64,000 nt of DNA, taken from NCBI GenBank assembly GCA_947646735.1, contig CANTFK010000989.1, positions 1 to 64,000 on the forward strand, read 5' to 3'. The stretch comes from Peronospora farinosa. Taxonomy: Eukaryota > Oomycota > Peronosporomycetes > Peronosporales > Peronosporaceae. Position 1 is the stretch's first letter; every line of letters begins with the position of its first letter. The notes below the pieces were generated by a model. The model saw only the letters and a program-made list of their open reading frames with translations. It was not told the DNA's origin and ran no database searches. Of this stretch, positions 12,574-23,880 are shown piece after piece. The position numbers and the translations under genes were made by a program.

Positions 12574-13880
12574 AATATCGATCGATTTGTTGTCGGGCTC
12601 TTGAGAATTTCGTCGATTCGATTTTAACCTCAAGAGTATTATTCCAGAGAGGTTTACAGTACAGTAGTATATGGGCGTTTTTGACGGAATTTCATCTAAA
12701 ACGATAAAGTTTCGACAAAATTGTGCTGAATACATACTTTTTGACAGATATTAACACAGGTGCATCTGTTTCGTGTCTTTTTTATGATTCTACTTCATGT
12801 ATGCGATATTTTTTATTATGCGACAATTGTGCGGTAAGGACGGGTCTACAGTGCTGATTCGTAAAGCTATAAGTTTTTAATGCAAGAGACCTATATATTT
12901 GGTCGGACACCTGGGCAGAGATACCCAAGAAATCGAAGCTACACGTTTAGTCAACGACGATACCTCAACTGCACTTATAATGTTGACCATCAAATATTTA
13001 TGAATCGACCAACGTCAAGGAAGATGGCCTTTTGTTTGCAGACTCCTAGCATATGTGGGAGATGGCGCACGTGTACATGATGAAGTCGGATGTAGTTTTA
13101 ACGAAATGATCTTGCGTTGTAGTACTAGTCGGATCCGCTAATTTCTCTTGCTGTGAACCCCAAGCGTATGGGGTGGGATGTATAACAATAGATACGACTA
13201 TAATAGATACTGGGGAATTAGAATCTTACTCACTTGTTTGCTATTTATTCAAGTCTTCCAGGGGTTAGCAAACAAAAATGGGTAGATTATATCGAAATAA
13301 ATGCGCAGATAATGTGATACTAAGAAGATAGATCGAGGTGTTTCTTGCAGTATTTCTTTTCTAAGAGCTTCGAACCTGAAGACGTGATTCAAATGCTCGT
13401 TACGTGGCCCAACAAATTAGACCATGACAGCGACAGGATCAGCAATTAGTCAAGTTTTGATCAAGTTGGTGGTCCGTTGTACAATTAGCCGGGTGCGTCT
13501 TGTTGATTGTTTGGGGTAGAAGTTTAGTGCATCTGACGTGGTAGAAATGATAAAGTGGGTTTATTGTAGCGTCTATCCTCTTCGAATTCCGACACCATCA
13601 CTTTTTCCAAGTTGTTGTTGTTGTCATCCACACAGCTCCCATTGCAACATGTTGTAGTTGCTATCTTTACCGCTCACATTGCGATTGACAAACAACTAAT
13701 TCGAGTCATTGGCTTTCTCAAATATGCGACTCAAAGACCAAGCATTCGATTTCTCGAGATTCGGACTACAATGTTTCTGCAAGTACTTTTCTCTTTTGAT
13801 AAATGGGCATATCTGCAATGCGAAAGGTTGGGGCATTTGCTTGGATTTACATGCTCAATGCAGAGAAATCGATATTGCAT
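12574..13880. other. Gene-free intergenic region
   Basis: About 1.3 kb between two minus-strand genes with no supported reading frame, RNA gene or clear repeat. A short GTT run lies near 13611-13625. Confidence 0.5.
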
Positions 13881-15302
13881 TTATGGCCGAATCGGCTGAT
13901 ATCTGTCGATGTGGTGGCGTCGCTGTAGCCGCCCCAACTGTAAGGAGCAAAGTAGCGCCACAAACGAGAGCACAATGACCACGATAAACACGAGCCCGAA
14001 ACACTGGGCACCAAAGCATTTCTCGATGCTGTCAGTGGTGTGCGTTGTTGCTGAGTGCTGATACACGTACGACGCCAACGGGCTAAAGAAGAGAGGGTAC
14101 CCAATGCAGTTAGCAAGACTTATGAGACCAAAGTTCTTGCCAAAGTTCTGCAAGCCAAACTCTTCGCGGATAATTACGGGAAATGAGCCGAACATAACTC
14201 CTTCCGAAAACCCAGCCAAACCAACAGGCAACACAAGCCAACTGGGTGGGACAGACAAGAAGGCCACCTGCGTGATGGCCGTACACAATGCTGAGATTAC
14301 AGCAAAGCACGCGCGAGGATATCGCGTCACAAAGTGATCCGAGACAGCTCCCGTTATGAGACGACCAAGCGTGTTAACGATAGAGAAGAGTGCTACCATG
14401 AAAGGAACCTGCTCTGTTGGTCCACTCAGTGACTCCACGATAAATGACACATTGGACATAACCAGCAGGCCCGCACCAATGACGATCATCACTGGAATAA
14501 AGAGCATCCAGAACCGCTCATCTGTCAGCAAGGCCACACCTGTAATCTCGTCGGGCATCTCACTATCAGCAGCACCATTCACTTGTCCATCGGATTCCAT
14601 GCTAATTTTGCCAAGACTGAATTCAATACTCCCTGATCTTCTTTGCTTGTCCATGCTTTCGCCTCCACGTACTGGACGAGCGAATACGCACCACCCAAAA
14701 ACGCAGGCGGCTAGCAGGTAGTTTCCTACAAAGAGGAAGTAGCCAGGTACGTCACGGCTGTGGAAGCCTTCGTGAAAGACAAAGGCAAAGAAGGCACCAC
14801 CGCAGCTGTACGCCGACGTGAGAGCTGCCATCACTTTGCCACGATTGGCATCTCCAAATAGGGACTCATTTGGCACGATGGACGCGAAGACGTAGAAGGA
14901 GCTGAGCAACCCAAACAACATCATCGCACTGCCAATGCCCAATGGGTTTACACTATTTGGAGCAAACTGTAGCACCGTAAACATGACGAGATGAACGACC
15001 AACATAGCAGTGCCACTCAGCAATACACTTGTATATGGCCCTAATCGATCGAATATCATGCCTGGAATATATGACATGTACGTTCCTAACATTGTCATCG
15101 AAGAGACCATTGAGATTCCTGCCTGTGTAAAGTGCAACATTGTCTTAAGTTGTGCGTTCCATGCAGACAACGCGTATGTTGAACCCACTCCTAACATAAG
15201 CAACAGACCGGCAAGCAGGCTGCATGACCGGCGGAATTGTGACGGCGCCAATGCTACTGAGCTCATAAAAATTAGACGTATTATTTCGAAGTACTTCGAC
15301 AT
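13881..15302 (-). CDS. MFS transporter, nodulin-like/NFD4 family
   Basis: 473 residues, single exon; Met13 (15266) is an alternative start. The protein has about twelve hydrophobic spans. The start LLAGLLLMLGVGSTYALSAW, the motif GTYMSYIPGMIFDRLGP after span 2, and the second-half loop LGRLITGAVSDHFVTRYPR match the nodulin-like/monocarboxylate-type group of the major facilitator superfamily. A hydrophilic loop with Ser and acidic residues (about 215-255) separates the two six-helix halves. The substrate cannot be read from the sequence; family members move small organic anions or amino-acid-like compounds. Confidence 0.88.
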   Translation of the reverse strand: MSKYFEIIRLIFMSSVALAPSQFRRSCSLLAGLLLMLGVGSTYALSAWNAQLKTMLHFTQAGISMVSSMTMLGTYMSYIPGMIFDRLGPYTSVLLSGTAMLVVHLVMFTVLQFAPNSVNPLGIGSAMMLFGLLSSFYVFASIVPNESLFGDANRGKVMAALTSAYSCGGAFFAFVFHEGFHSRDVPGYFLFVGNYLLAACVFGWCVFARPVRGGESMDKQRRSGSIEFSLGKISMESDGQVNGAADSEMPDEITGVALLTDERFWMLFIPVMIVIGAGLLVMSNVSFIVESLSGPTEQVPFMVALFSIVNTLGRLITGAVSDHFVTRYPRACFAVISALCTAITQVAFLSVPPSWLVLPVGLAGFSEGVMFGSFPVIIREEFGLQNFGKNFGLISLANCIGYPLFFSPLASYVYQHSATTHTTDSIEKCFGAQCFGLVFIVVIVLSFVALLCSLQLGRLQRRHHIDRYQPIRP

Positions 15303-16912
15303 GGCTACAGTGTCAATTTAAGGTACACTAAGCTACGATTACATAAAAAGAGGGGAGACGAGCCATAAAAGCCGGCGAATCAGAAGAAAAGGCAAGGAAT
15401 GAATGACGTCATCTGGGCGCGTGATGAGAACGGCCAGGTACGCACATGCGTAGAAGACATGAAAGAGTGTAGAAACAGCGCTGAAAAGAACAGACGCTAG
15501 ACATATGGACCAGATGCGACGGCAGCACTTGCGCTTTTTATCGTCTTACCAAGATTTACATTGTCGTAAGCAACAAGCAACGTTGAAAATCAGCAAGAAC
15601 GTCACGGTCCATGATATCAGGCTCTGTCATATGGACACGTATCTGCAATTTACTTCAAGGTCGACGATACAGTTTGTAGCGCATACTTAATCAGCATTCA
15701 TGTACATGTGTAGTTTGTAGACTTGCAAACATGTCTAGCTCTTACTTGACATTGTGCATTCAAGTCTCTTGATGTTAATTAGCGACCGCACTCGAGGAAA
15801 CAGTCATACGCTGCCACTGTTTACAAGAAACGAAATGACACACGATTGCTTCATTTTTCAACGTTTATACTCAATGTGGGAACATGCAGGAAACGTAAAT
15901 GTAGCAATGGCCATAACGTAGGCCCCTTTCATATAAAGTGTGGTTCTACAAATAAAGGCTTTCGAGTACCAATGGTGACGAAGGCCTCCAAAGAGCCGGC
16001 ATACCGATAGGCGGGAGTCCCCCATCATGGAACCAAGGTTATAGATAGGGGGCAGGTCTTCTCTCCATGGGAAGCAGTGCAGCGTGCGAACTTGACGGGG
16101 AGCAATAGAACATGAAGTCCCGAAGTGTACGGCACGTCGACAAAGCATCGAATACCTTACACTTAAGCATCAACAAATTTTCACCCTTTCTTCATTCCGC
16201 CTCCTTGTCGCCAGGCCGTTCAGCGGCGCTTGACTTCGGTCCCACGAAGCGAACTCTTCTATAACCTGATAGTGTCCAATTCGACTCAGAACCGGAACTG
16301 CATGTCAGGAAGAAGTCAGGATAGGAAAGCACGTTTGGTACCTGGCCTTACTTTGAACACATCACTTGCCCCCTGCATGTGCTCGGATTTGGTCAAACGG
16401 TTTCACGTGCTCTTTTACATTGTCTTTTGTGGAGCCCGTCGGGTTGAGCCAACAGAATGAGTTAGTGCATAGAAGAACGATGTAGTAGTCATGGCAAAAC
16501 ATCAGGGGATGTCCACACAGAACATATTATAAGTATTTCAATAGACATTAGTTCTCGCTGCTGTGAAGAGTCACCGTTGCTCACAGTTCTCAGGCGTTCA
16601 GAAAACAGGCACAACACACTCACGAGACCTGCTTGAGTTTAAATTTATACTGAACCCTCGTCCTGTATCATTGCTTCAGTACTCCATGTCCTACTACTTT
16701 CACTATATACTCGCTGTTCACATACACCGGTCAATCTACACGAATGCTTCAAACGCTGCTAAAGTCCAGCATTAAATTCTGTTTAAAGCCACGTCCGTCA
16801 CTCCTTTTTCTTTCTTATAATAAAAGCAAGTATATAGTGACCAATGGGACACGAAATTAAGAGATGGAGCAATAATCAATAAGGTGTATACAGTATTGAT
16901 AGCCTTTCATTG
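15303..16912. other. Gene-free intergenic region
   Basis: About 1.6 kb with only short, unsupported reading frames on both strands. No RNA gene or transposon recognised. Confidence 0.45.
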
Positions 16913-17032
16913 TAGCCAATCATCAGACTCAATAGCGCCCTACCCCTGTGTGTAGACACCATCCTAATCGTAATAGCCAATCATCAGACTCCATTACACC
17001 CTACCCCTGTGTGTAGACACTACACTAATCGT
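16913..17032. repeat. Two 61-base direct repeats upstream of membrane-protein gene
   Basis: Two near-identical units start at 16913 and 16974. Each opens with TAGCCAATCATCAGACTC, contains CTACCCCTGTGTGTAGACAC and ends in CTAATCGT. Each unit carries one CCAAT box. They end 94 bases before the start codon at 17126, so they are plausible duplicated upstream regulatory sequence. Confidence 0.8.
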
Positions 17033-17125
17033 CGAACGTAGCAGGGTAAGAAGCCAGAACCGATTGGTCATTGTTTTATCCGCCAACTCTCGGCGCTCTC
17101 TTTTCCGTCCGCTTTCTACGTCCAG

Positions 17126-19523
17126 ATGAAGGTCCGGCGTAGCAGTTCTTTACGACTACGGCAATTGTTGGGTTTTCTCTTATCAATGAGTGCCTTTGTA
17201 TCAGCTGATACAGCTCCCTCACTCTACGGTATGCAACAATCCTTCTTCCCCCCTTCCTCCTGTCATTGTGATGCGCATCATGTTATTGTCTAACTATACA
17301 ATATGATTAGATTACAAGTACGATGGCACTACAACTTATTGCTATTGGATGGACCAGGGCATGCAAGTGACCAATCTTGATTTTGCTTACGTACTGCAGC
17401 AGGGAACGGGCTCTCAATGTCCACTCACGATCTCCCTGGAGCAAGCCACAACCGGCGTTATTATCGCCGGCACTGAGGTCGAATACGCCTTTACGGCTAC
17501 ACTAAATCTAAACGACAATGTGTTTAACTTTAACAAATTACAGGCGGTGGTACCTGACCCGACCACGGGCCTTCCAATGCAGATTGGCCACGCCAACATC
17601 CACACGTGCTTACGCTCTACCGTGTGTGATATTTTCCGAACAGGAGCGAATCGTAAAATTGTAGACCAGGAATCATCCAACTTTTCTAGTGCAGGCACTG
17701 CCAGCTTTCGTCAGAGAATCACATACAACAGTGTGGGCGAGCGGAATGTATTCGCGCACATTATTCTACCGCCAACGAATTATTTGAAAAGGAGCTACCA
17801 TTTTGTCTCGTTCATAACGACAAATGTAGAAGCTAGCACAACTAGTGCGGACAATGACGACAGTTCGGGGTTGTCGACGGGCCTAACGGTGGGCCTAATT
17901 GTTGGTGGAGTAGCAATTGTCGCTGCCCTCATTCTGTCAGTCGTGTTTTGGCGCGGAAAGCGTCGACCTGGTCTCGTTAACGACCATTTCCGAAACAGTG
18001 GCTTTGGGTTGCCAGCTTCGTACGTGGCAAACAAGTCAAAGTCCCACCTGGATTGGAACGCCGAGCCCGAGGCGCGATTGACTTCACATGGCTCTGGCTT
18101 TAAGGAGAACTATCCGACGAGAGATGGATCTAACGGCTGCCGTTGTCCTGGACTCAATGCCAGTGCTCTCGTCTTTAACGATCGGCTTAGCCGCCAGAAT
18201 AAGACGGTGTCGTCATCATGTTCTCTTCACTCGAGTCATGGTCATGGTGACTCTAGGGTCATGTACAACAACTACGACACGCCCACGCAGCGGTCTGGCA
18301 ATAACTTTGGTGCTTCCGGACATTCGGCTAGGGACCCATTTAATGACTCTCAGTCGATATACCCCGATGACTCAATGTACGAAAGTGAGTTTCGTATTCC
18401 CGAAGAAGATCCGAACCTCGAATGTGGACGTACACCAGACCTCGAGACCTTCGGCATCGGGCCTGGTGGGCCATCTCTTGATAGCGAAACATCCATGGGC
18501 TCTTCCTTTGAGTACAAAACGGATCACTCGCATTTTTCTCAGCCTCCAATCAACCCGCTTCTCAATGGCTATGGACGCGAATCAGACTTGTCGAGCATGG
18601 GTGAAACGGAGGAATACGATATGTACGAGCAGCGACCTCCTCGCACTCGGAGCGACACCATGGACGCCTTGCTCACTGGCATGCCCGATGATAACGGCAG
18701 AGAGGTTGGCGAAAATCGTAGCAGCTCGGTGTCCTCGATCGGAACTGTGGATTTCACGCAAGACGAACCCTCTGTTCGTTCTTTAAAGCCAATGAAGTTT
18801 GAGCCATTGGACGAGACGTTAACAATGTCTGCCATTGCAAAGGCAAAGGTGGCCATCGGTGACCATGCCAACCCTAGCAGGTCTGCTAACTCAAAGGCTA
18901 GTCACGGCAACAAACATCTTGTTGTTAATGATAGCAGCACCGCTAGTTTCGCGACTTCAAACGTCAGCTCCGATTTTGCTAGCACTGCCGGCTCTGTCGA
19001 CATTTTTGATGGCAAGATGAAGTTTGACAATACTATTAACATCGCGAATGAGTATGCAAGTGACGTTGTCAGCACCGCGGACTTTGCTACCAACTTTGAG
19101 TCCAGCACCGTCACCGATATCGTTGCTAGCTCTGAATTCAGCGACAGCGGCAATGGTGACTTCACTAAGCCAAACAGCCACAGCGATTACGACGAAGGCA
19201 GTAGCCTAAACAGTGAGTTGGAGGGATCTAGCTATAGCTCTGGTCTCAGCGGCTCGAGCTTTGGTGCCGATGAGATTGGAAGCAGCTACGGCACTGGCCT
19301 GACTGGCCCAACTCTTGGAACGGAAGTGGCCGACTCGGCATTAGTTGCTACCAAGACGGAAAACGACTTCAACAATACACACTCTACGTACGATTTCGAC
19401 GACCAGTCCTTCCGTGCGTCCAACTCGTTTGCCACGACAGCATTAGACGATGAACTGGCAGCTAGCAAGAGACTCCGCCCGAGACGTGTATCTTCAGCTG
19501 ATGGTGAGAGTTACGAATTTTAG
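17126..19523 (+). CDS. Large type I membrane protein with Ser-rich tail, unknown
   Basis: Two exons, 17126-17228 and 17311-19523 (phase 1 GT-AG intron), 771 residues. The first exon supplies a signal peptide (LLGFLLSMSAFVSA). The ectodomain of about 190 residues has several cysteines (YCYW, SQCPL, HTCLRSTVC) and looks like a folded extracellular module. One span follows (LTVGLIVGGVAIVAALILSV) with a basic stop-transfer WRGKRR. The roughly 500-residue cytoplasmic tail is Ser/Asp/Gly-rich and ends with imperfect repeats of the SSYSSGLSGSSFG / SSYGTGLTGPTLG kind. This suggests a surface sensor or adhesin-like protein. No known domain recognised. Confidence 0.8.
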
Positions 19524-22144
19524 ACTGGTCTATGGCGATTAGCTGCGTTGTTGATACGTTTCGCTGCAAGTGGATTTCAGCGCTCGCTTTTAGTTATCTT
19601 GCTAGAAGATGGAACGGCATTGGCACAACGATGTGCCTTGTGGTGCTTGTCTCCTCCTCACATATCCTCGTTGGACATTAGGATGTTTATAGTCTCGTTT
19701 AGCCGGGAGTACATTGGTCATCAAAGGACAATTACGCACTGAAATATGAAGACAACAGGCTGTAGTTTACCGTTTTTCTTGGAAGCATTCTCCAGCTTTT
19801 CACCGTTTTTGCTATCCATAGAGCTGCTTGAAAGTGTTATAGGGAAAATTGAGATTCATGTGAGGCTGAGGGTGTGAGAAGGTCAGAAGGTCCGTGTTTC
19901 TGCTTCAGGTTCACTCGGGATATCAGTTGTCAATGTCGGCGATTGCAGTCAGCAAACTAAGCAAAAGACGACGATGCGATAGATAGACGAGATCCAATCC
20001 TCCCGAGAAGTCCAACTTTTGGCGACTAGCACACCGTCGATTCCCAGAACTTGGGCACCATTTGCCTCGTGTCTTTCAAATGACACTACCGTATCCGTAG
20101 CTGCTGTCAAGAAACGTCATTTTTACCAACGAACCTTTCGACCAAAATCGTGCCATGAGGTTGTGGACGCAATCACATAAAGGCAATGGGAGAACAACGA
20201 CAGCGAGCCTCACCTTAGTCTTGAGATTATCTGTCAGACCCGCCCAGAGTACAGGAAAACCGCCAGCAACAGCTTTAAAATTTACTTGACGGTTATGTGC
20301 CAGGGCTTTGGACTCATCATCTCTTTGTGGCTTTCATCGGCTCGGCTTGTCTTCATGAAACATTGTAACCGTCTTTTCATACCAGACACATTGGCAGAGA
20401 TGAAGGTTTGATCGTCACAATTCGATGACCTTCATGGGCTACACGATTGATGATGAATACTGGTATTTCCAAGCGACTAACGAGACTTTATCCTGCACCA
20501 ACAGAAGATTCTGGTAGCAAGTGTTCATGTAGTAGCTTCGAGACGCTTCTACTTTGCATGAAAAATGCGATCTGCATCAAGCTACGATGGCTACCAGGCT
20601 AACTAGTAGAATGGAGTTGTATTATTGAAATCAATTGACGAAACGTTGGAAAAGCAGTAGTGCTAACAACAGCAAAGACTATCTGCTGCTTTTGCTTCGT
20701 AACTCAATCTTCGAAAGTCACACATGGAGACATCACACAATTGCCCCTAGCCGACATTTTTTTTCGAGCATACAAACCTCAATGAGGAATGAAATACTGC
20801 TTCATAGCACTTTGAGATTATGCGAAGAGTCATTCAACTGGTCGTGTCCAAGCCTCGAAAGATAAAGCCAGCAACTTCAAGAATTGAATGCGCTCGACAT
20901 TTAATGAGCTTCGTGATGCTAAGGAATTGTGTCTTGAGGGTGAGGTAAAGTGCTGCGTGACATGATGTCAGCCGATAAAGGTCTTGAGTCATTTTTTTCG
21001 CGACACTCAAATATTGTCATCGGATCTGCCTGCATCGTAGTACAAAAAGCTACCATGATTGCTTCAGTGAAGTACAATTGGTCTATGTAAAACATCGAAG
21101 TACTTGGTAACGCCATAAAGTCTCCCAGCAAGAGCACCACTTCCTTTTTCTTACGCTTCCTAGCCTTCAAGATGAGTAAAGCAGAAATCATCCATGGTGT
21201 GCCAGCCAAACCGTCTTCGACAGACAGAACAAACGACATCCTTTCTTTCTCAAAGCCATGTCGCCGTCATCATTACTGCTGGGTTGTTGTACATGCAGGC
21301 AGATATCGACCATTTATTTGGCCGCCGTGCCACCGAAGATAATCGTTTATGTTTAGATCTCTACCTTAATAAAGTTACGATGCTCTGGGTGTGAATATCT
21401 TCAAAAAAGCTGAGCGCTCGCGGGCTTCTGCGTAATGCAACGCTTGTGGCTGCGTTCTTCAGACACAATACCGTGCCCACAGACCTCGCAATGTTGAGCT
21501 TGTAATGCAGATATCAAGAGCTGAAGCGCTGGCTAAATTTGTAAGCATGCAGTTGCTCAGCACATGCCACCGGAGCTATCAACCACCAAGGCTTCCACTT
21601 TTGCAAATGGCTTACGCATATCGTAACAACGATAGTGCATGATGCGATATGAGCAGGATGAAATGTCAAATTTGCACTTAAACGATCGCGTGAGTGTCAT
21701 TTATACAGCATTAAGCTTTCATGCCTAGATGACACCACGCCACTCGATAGGAAGACCGTATGACGAGAGGTTTTGTTGTTTGTGATTATAGCAAACTGTG
21801 CTTGATGCGCAATGAGTCGAAGCGCAATGACTTGTCAAGTGTGGACGAGAATGGCGAAGTGCAGTACGACCAAAAATCATCCGGATGGGGTAGTTCGAGC
21901 CATGTGCCGATTACATCTGACTCGTTTCACGTACCTCTCAAGGTCAGCAGCAGCTTGTCTTCAACTTGTCTTCAACAATGTCCATTTGAAAGCAGTACAT
22001 TGACAAAGCGAAGATTGTACCACACTATTCTCGTCGTGTCAGGAATTCAGCATTCTTAACTTCTAGTCCGTTCGTTTACTTCTCTCACTCCAAGTAGTTT
22101 ATGAATGCAAACTACGGTCAGCCAGCTTCCTTGCTTCTTCAGAT
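19524..22144. other. 2.6 kb without supported genes
   Basis: I read all frames here and found only short unsupported ORFs, with no splice pattern joining them into a recognisable protein and no transposon ends. Possibly decayed sequence. Confidence 0.45.
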
Positions 22145-23762
22145 TCATTTACTTTTCGAGCCGCCATTTGACGAGTTCAAGACCCACGCAGTCAACTGGT
22201 ATGTGTTTAGGAGCGCTGGCGTCTTAGCATGCTCCGTCTGAAACGAATTGTTTTGGACCCGCCGAATGAACTCGTCCGCGGCAAAGGGGGGTTTGTCGTC
22301 GCATTTGTCGTTAAAGAGGAAGAAAGTCGTGTTAGCTGGCAGTGAAAGGCGAAGTCCACGCGTAAACACGTGTCCAAGCTTGGTCTCTACGTTTTCCAGC
22401 GCTGCCTCTGACTCGGTGATCACGTTAATTGCTAGGATGCCATGAGGGGCAAGTACACACTTCGTTTGATACAAAAACTTTGGTTCCAACATTGCGAGCG
22501 GTGGTGCACGCACACCAGCACAATCAGTGCCAGCCTCAACATCCAGCACCAACAAATCAAACGCAGCATTCTCATCTTGCTCCTTGAGAAAATCTTCGCC
22601 CTTTTTTTCGTGAATCACGAGTCGTTCGTCCCGCTGTAAGACTGCTTTAACCCCAAAAAAGTGCTGTGCAATCGAATTCACCTGACTGCTTGGCTCAACA
22701 GCATCAAGTCGCTTAAGTTCCTCGGGCGACAAATGCTCCAGTAGGAAAAGCGGAAGTGTACAAGCTCCTGCTCCCAGCACCGATACGTGCAATGGCAGTG
22801 ACTTTCCATCACAATCAGGAAACCATGCAAAAGGCATACACAGTGCTCGATGCACATCAAAAGCCAACGTCGTCCGATCAAACTCTGGGTCAACGTTCGT
22901 ATCAGCGTCCGGCATTTGATTCATTACCACTTCACTCTGAGTCAAGTGCAGCCGGTCAGTAAACACCAAACTGCGTGTAGCAACACCATTGATCAAATTG
23001 TCTAACACAGTGACCTCATCGTCATAAAAGACAATTCGTCTTGAAAACTTGTGAAAGAAGTCGGTCTTGTACTGCATCAGAAGCTCTGGCTCGACTTCTT
23101 TCAAGTCCTGCAACATTTGCTGCAACTCGTTGTACGTAAAGTTTTCGCCTGACTGATGAATCTATACAGACACGTCAGAAAGGACAGGGACGTCGTAACA
23201 AATCAGTACAGTTGAAGCCAACGCTGTTCTGAAAATGGCTTGTCTCTCTCACATCGTGTACTACCATGTCGGGAATCACGTCATCAAATGAAACACTGGA
23301 AACGTCCTCGTGCCCATCCCCTTCTTGTTCCATACGAATTCCTTCACATTCTTTCGCTGCCAGGTGCCAGTCATAGTCGGACACGAGGTGTTGCGGCCAC
23401 CACGGAAACGTCCGACATTGGGTCGGTCGTGCAGCATAGACGGTACACTTAGACCCTTGTAAGAATATACACTGACGGTCATCCCGTGTCTGTTGCAACG
23501 CGTGTTGAACCTGTTTCTGTCCACCAGCGTCCACTTCGACGACTGTATGGGTGTAACTCTGCTTGAAGTCCATCAAGGACAAGTTTGTGGCAGTAGCCAA
23601 TTCCTGCAGTTCCCGATCATTGACACGTACACGTCCACCTTTACCAGTACAGCATTTGCCACATCCAGTACATTGAAAACGCAGTCGGACCTCTTCACGA
23701 CTCGATGACCAGCTCTGCACACAACGTCCCATTCGCTTCATTTGACCAACTTTAAAGCTCAT
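22145..23762 (-). CDS. CxxCxxCC metal-chelating domain fused to methyltransferase
   Basis: Exons 23762-23253 and 23161-22145, joined by a 91-base GTGAGA...TATAG intron in phase 0; 508 residues. Without the intron there are two separate frames split by a stop. The N-terminal half is a YkgJ-type putative zinc/iron-chelating domain: CTGCGKCC at residues 31-38, then CIFLQG-KCTVYAARPTQCRTFPWWP. Its usual C-terminal end (HQSGENFTYNELQQML) is restored only by the splice, which is the main argument for fusion. The C-terminal half has a Rossmann-type methyltransferase core: VSVLGAGACTLPLFLLEHL (motif I), LDAVEPSSQV (acidic residue after strand 2) and FDLLVLDVEAG. It resembles spermidine-synthase-like/METTL13 C-terminal domains. 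The substrate is unknown. Confidence 0.8.
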
Positions 23763-23862
23763 TTTTCTCTACCAATCGATTCCTCTGCAGAATAAAAACG
23801 GTTTTAATAGATGTTTATTCGTTATAACAAATGATAAGCAGCGGTTTTCACTTTCCACCAAT

Positions 23863-23880
23863 CAGCATCATTCATTTTTC
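23863..23880 (+). promoter_or_regulatory. Oomycete initiator-like element upstream of ThrRS
   Basis: ATCATTCATTTTTC directly before the start codon resembles the oomycete core initiator (TCATTYY followed by CAWTTT). Position and composition fit; no experimental start is known. Confidence 0.4.

Noticed and set aside
21760..22059. 99-codon ORF before the methyltransferase fusion gene
   Set aside because: No resemblance to a known protein; a second frame of similar length overlaps it.
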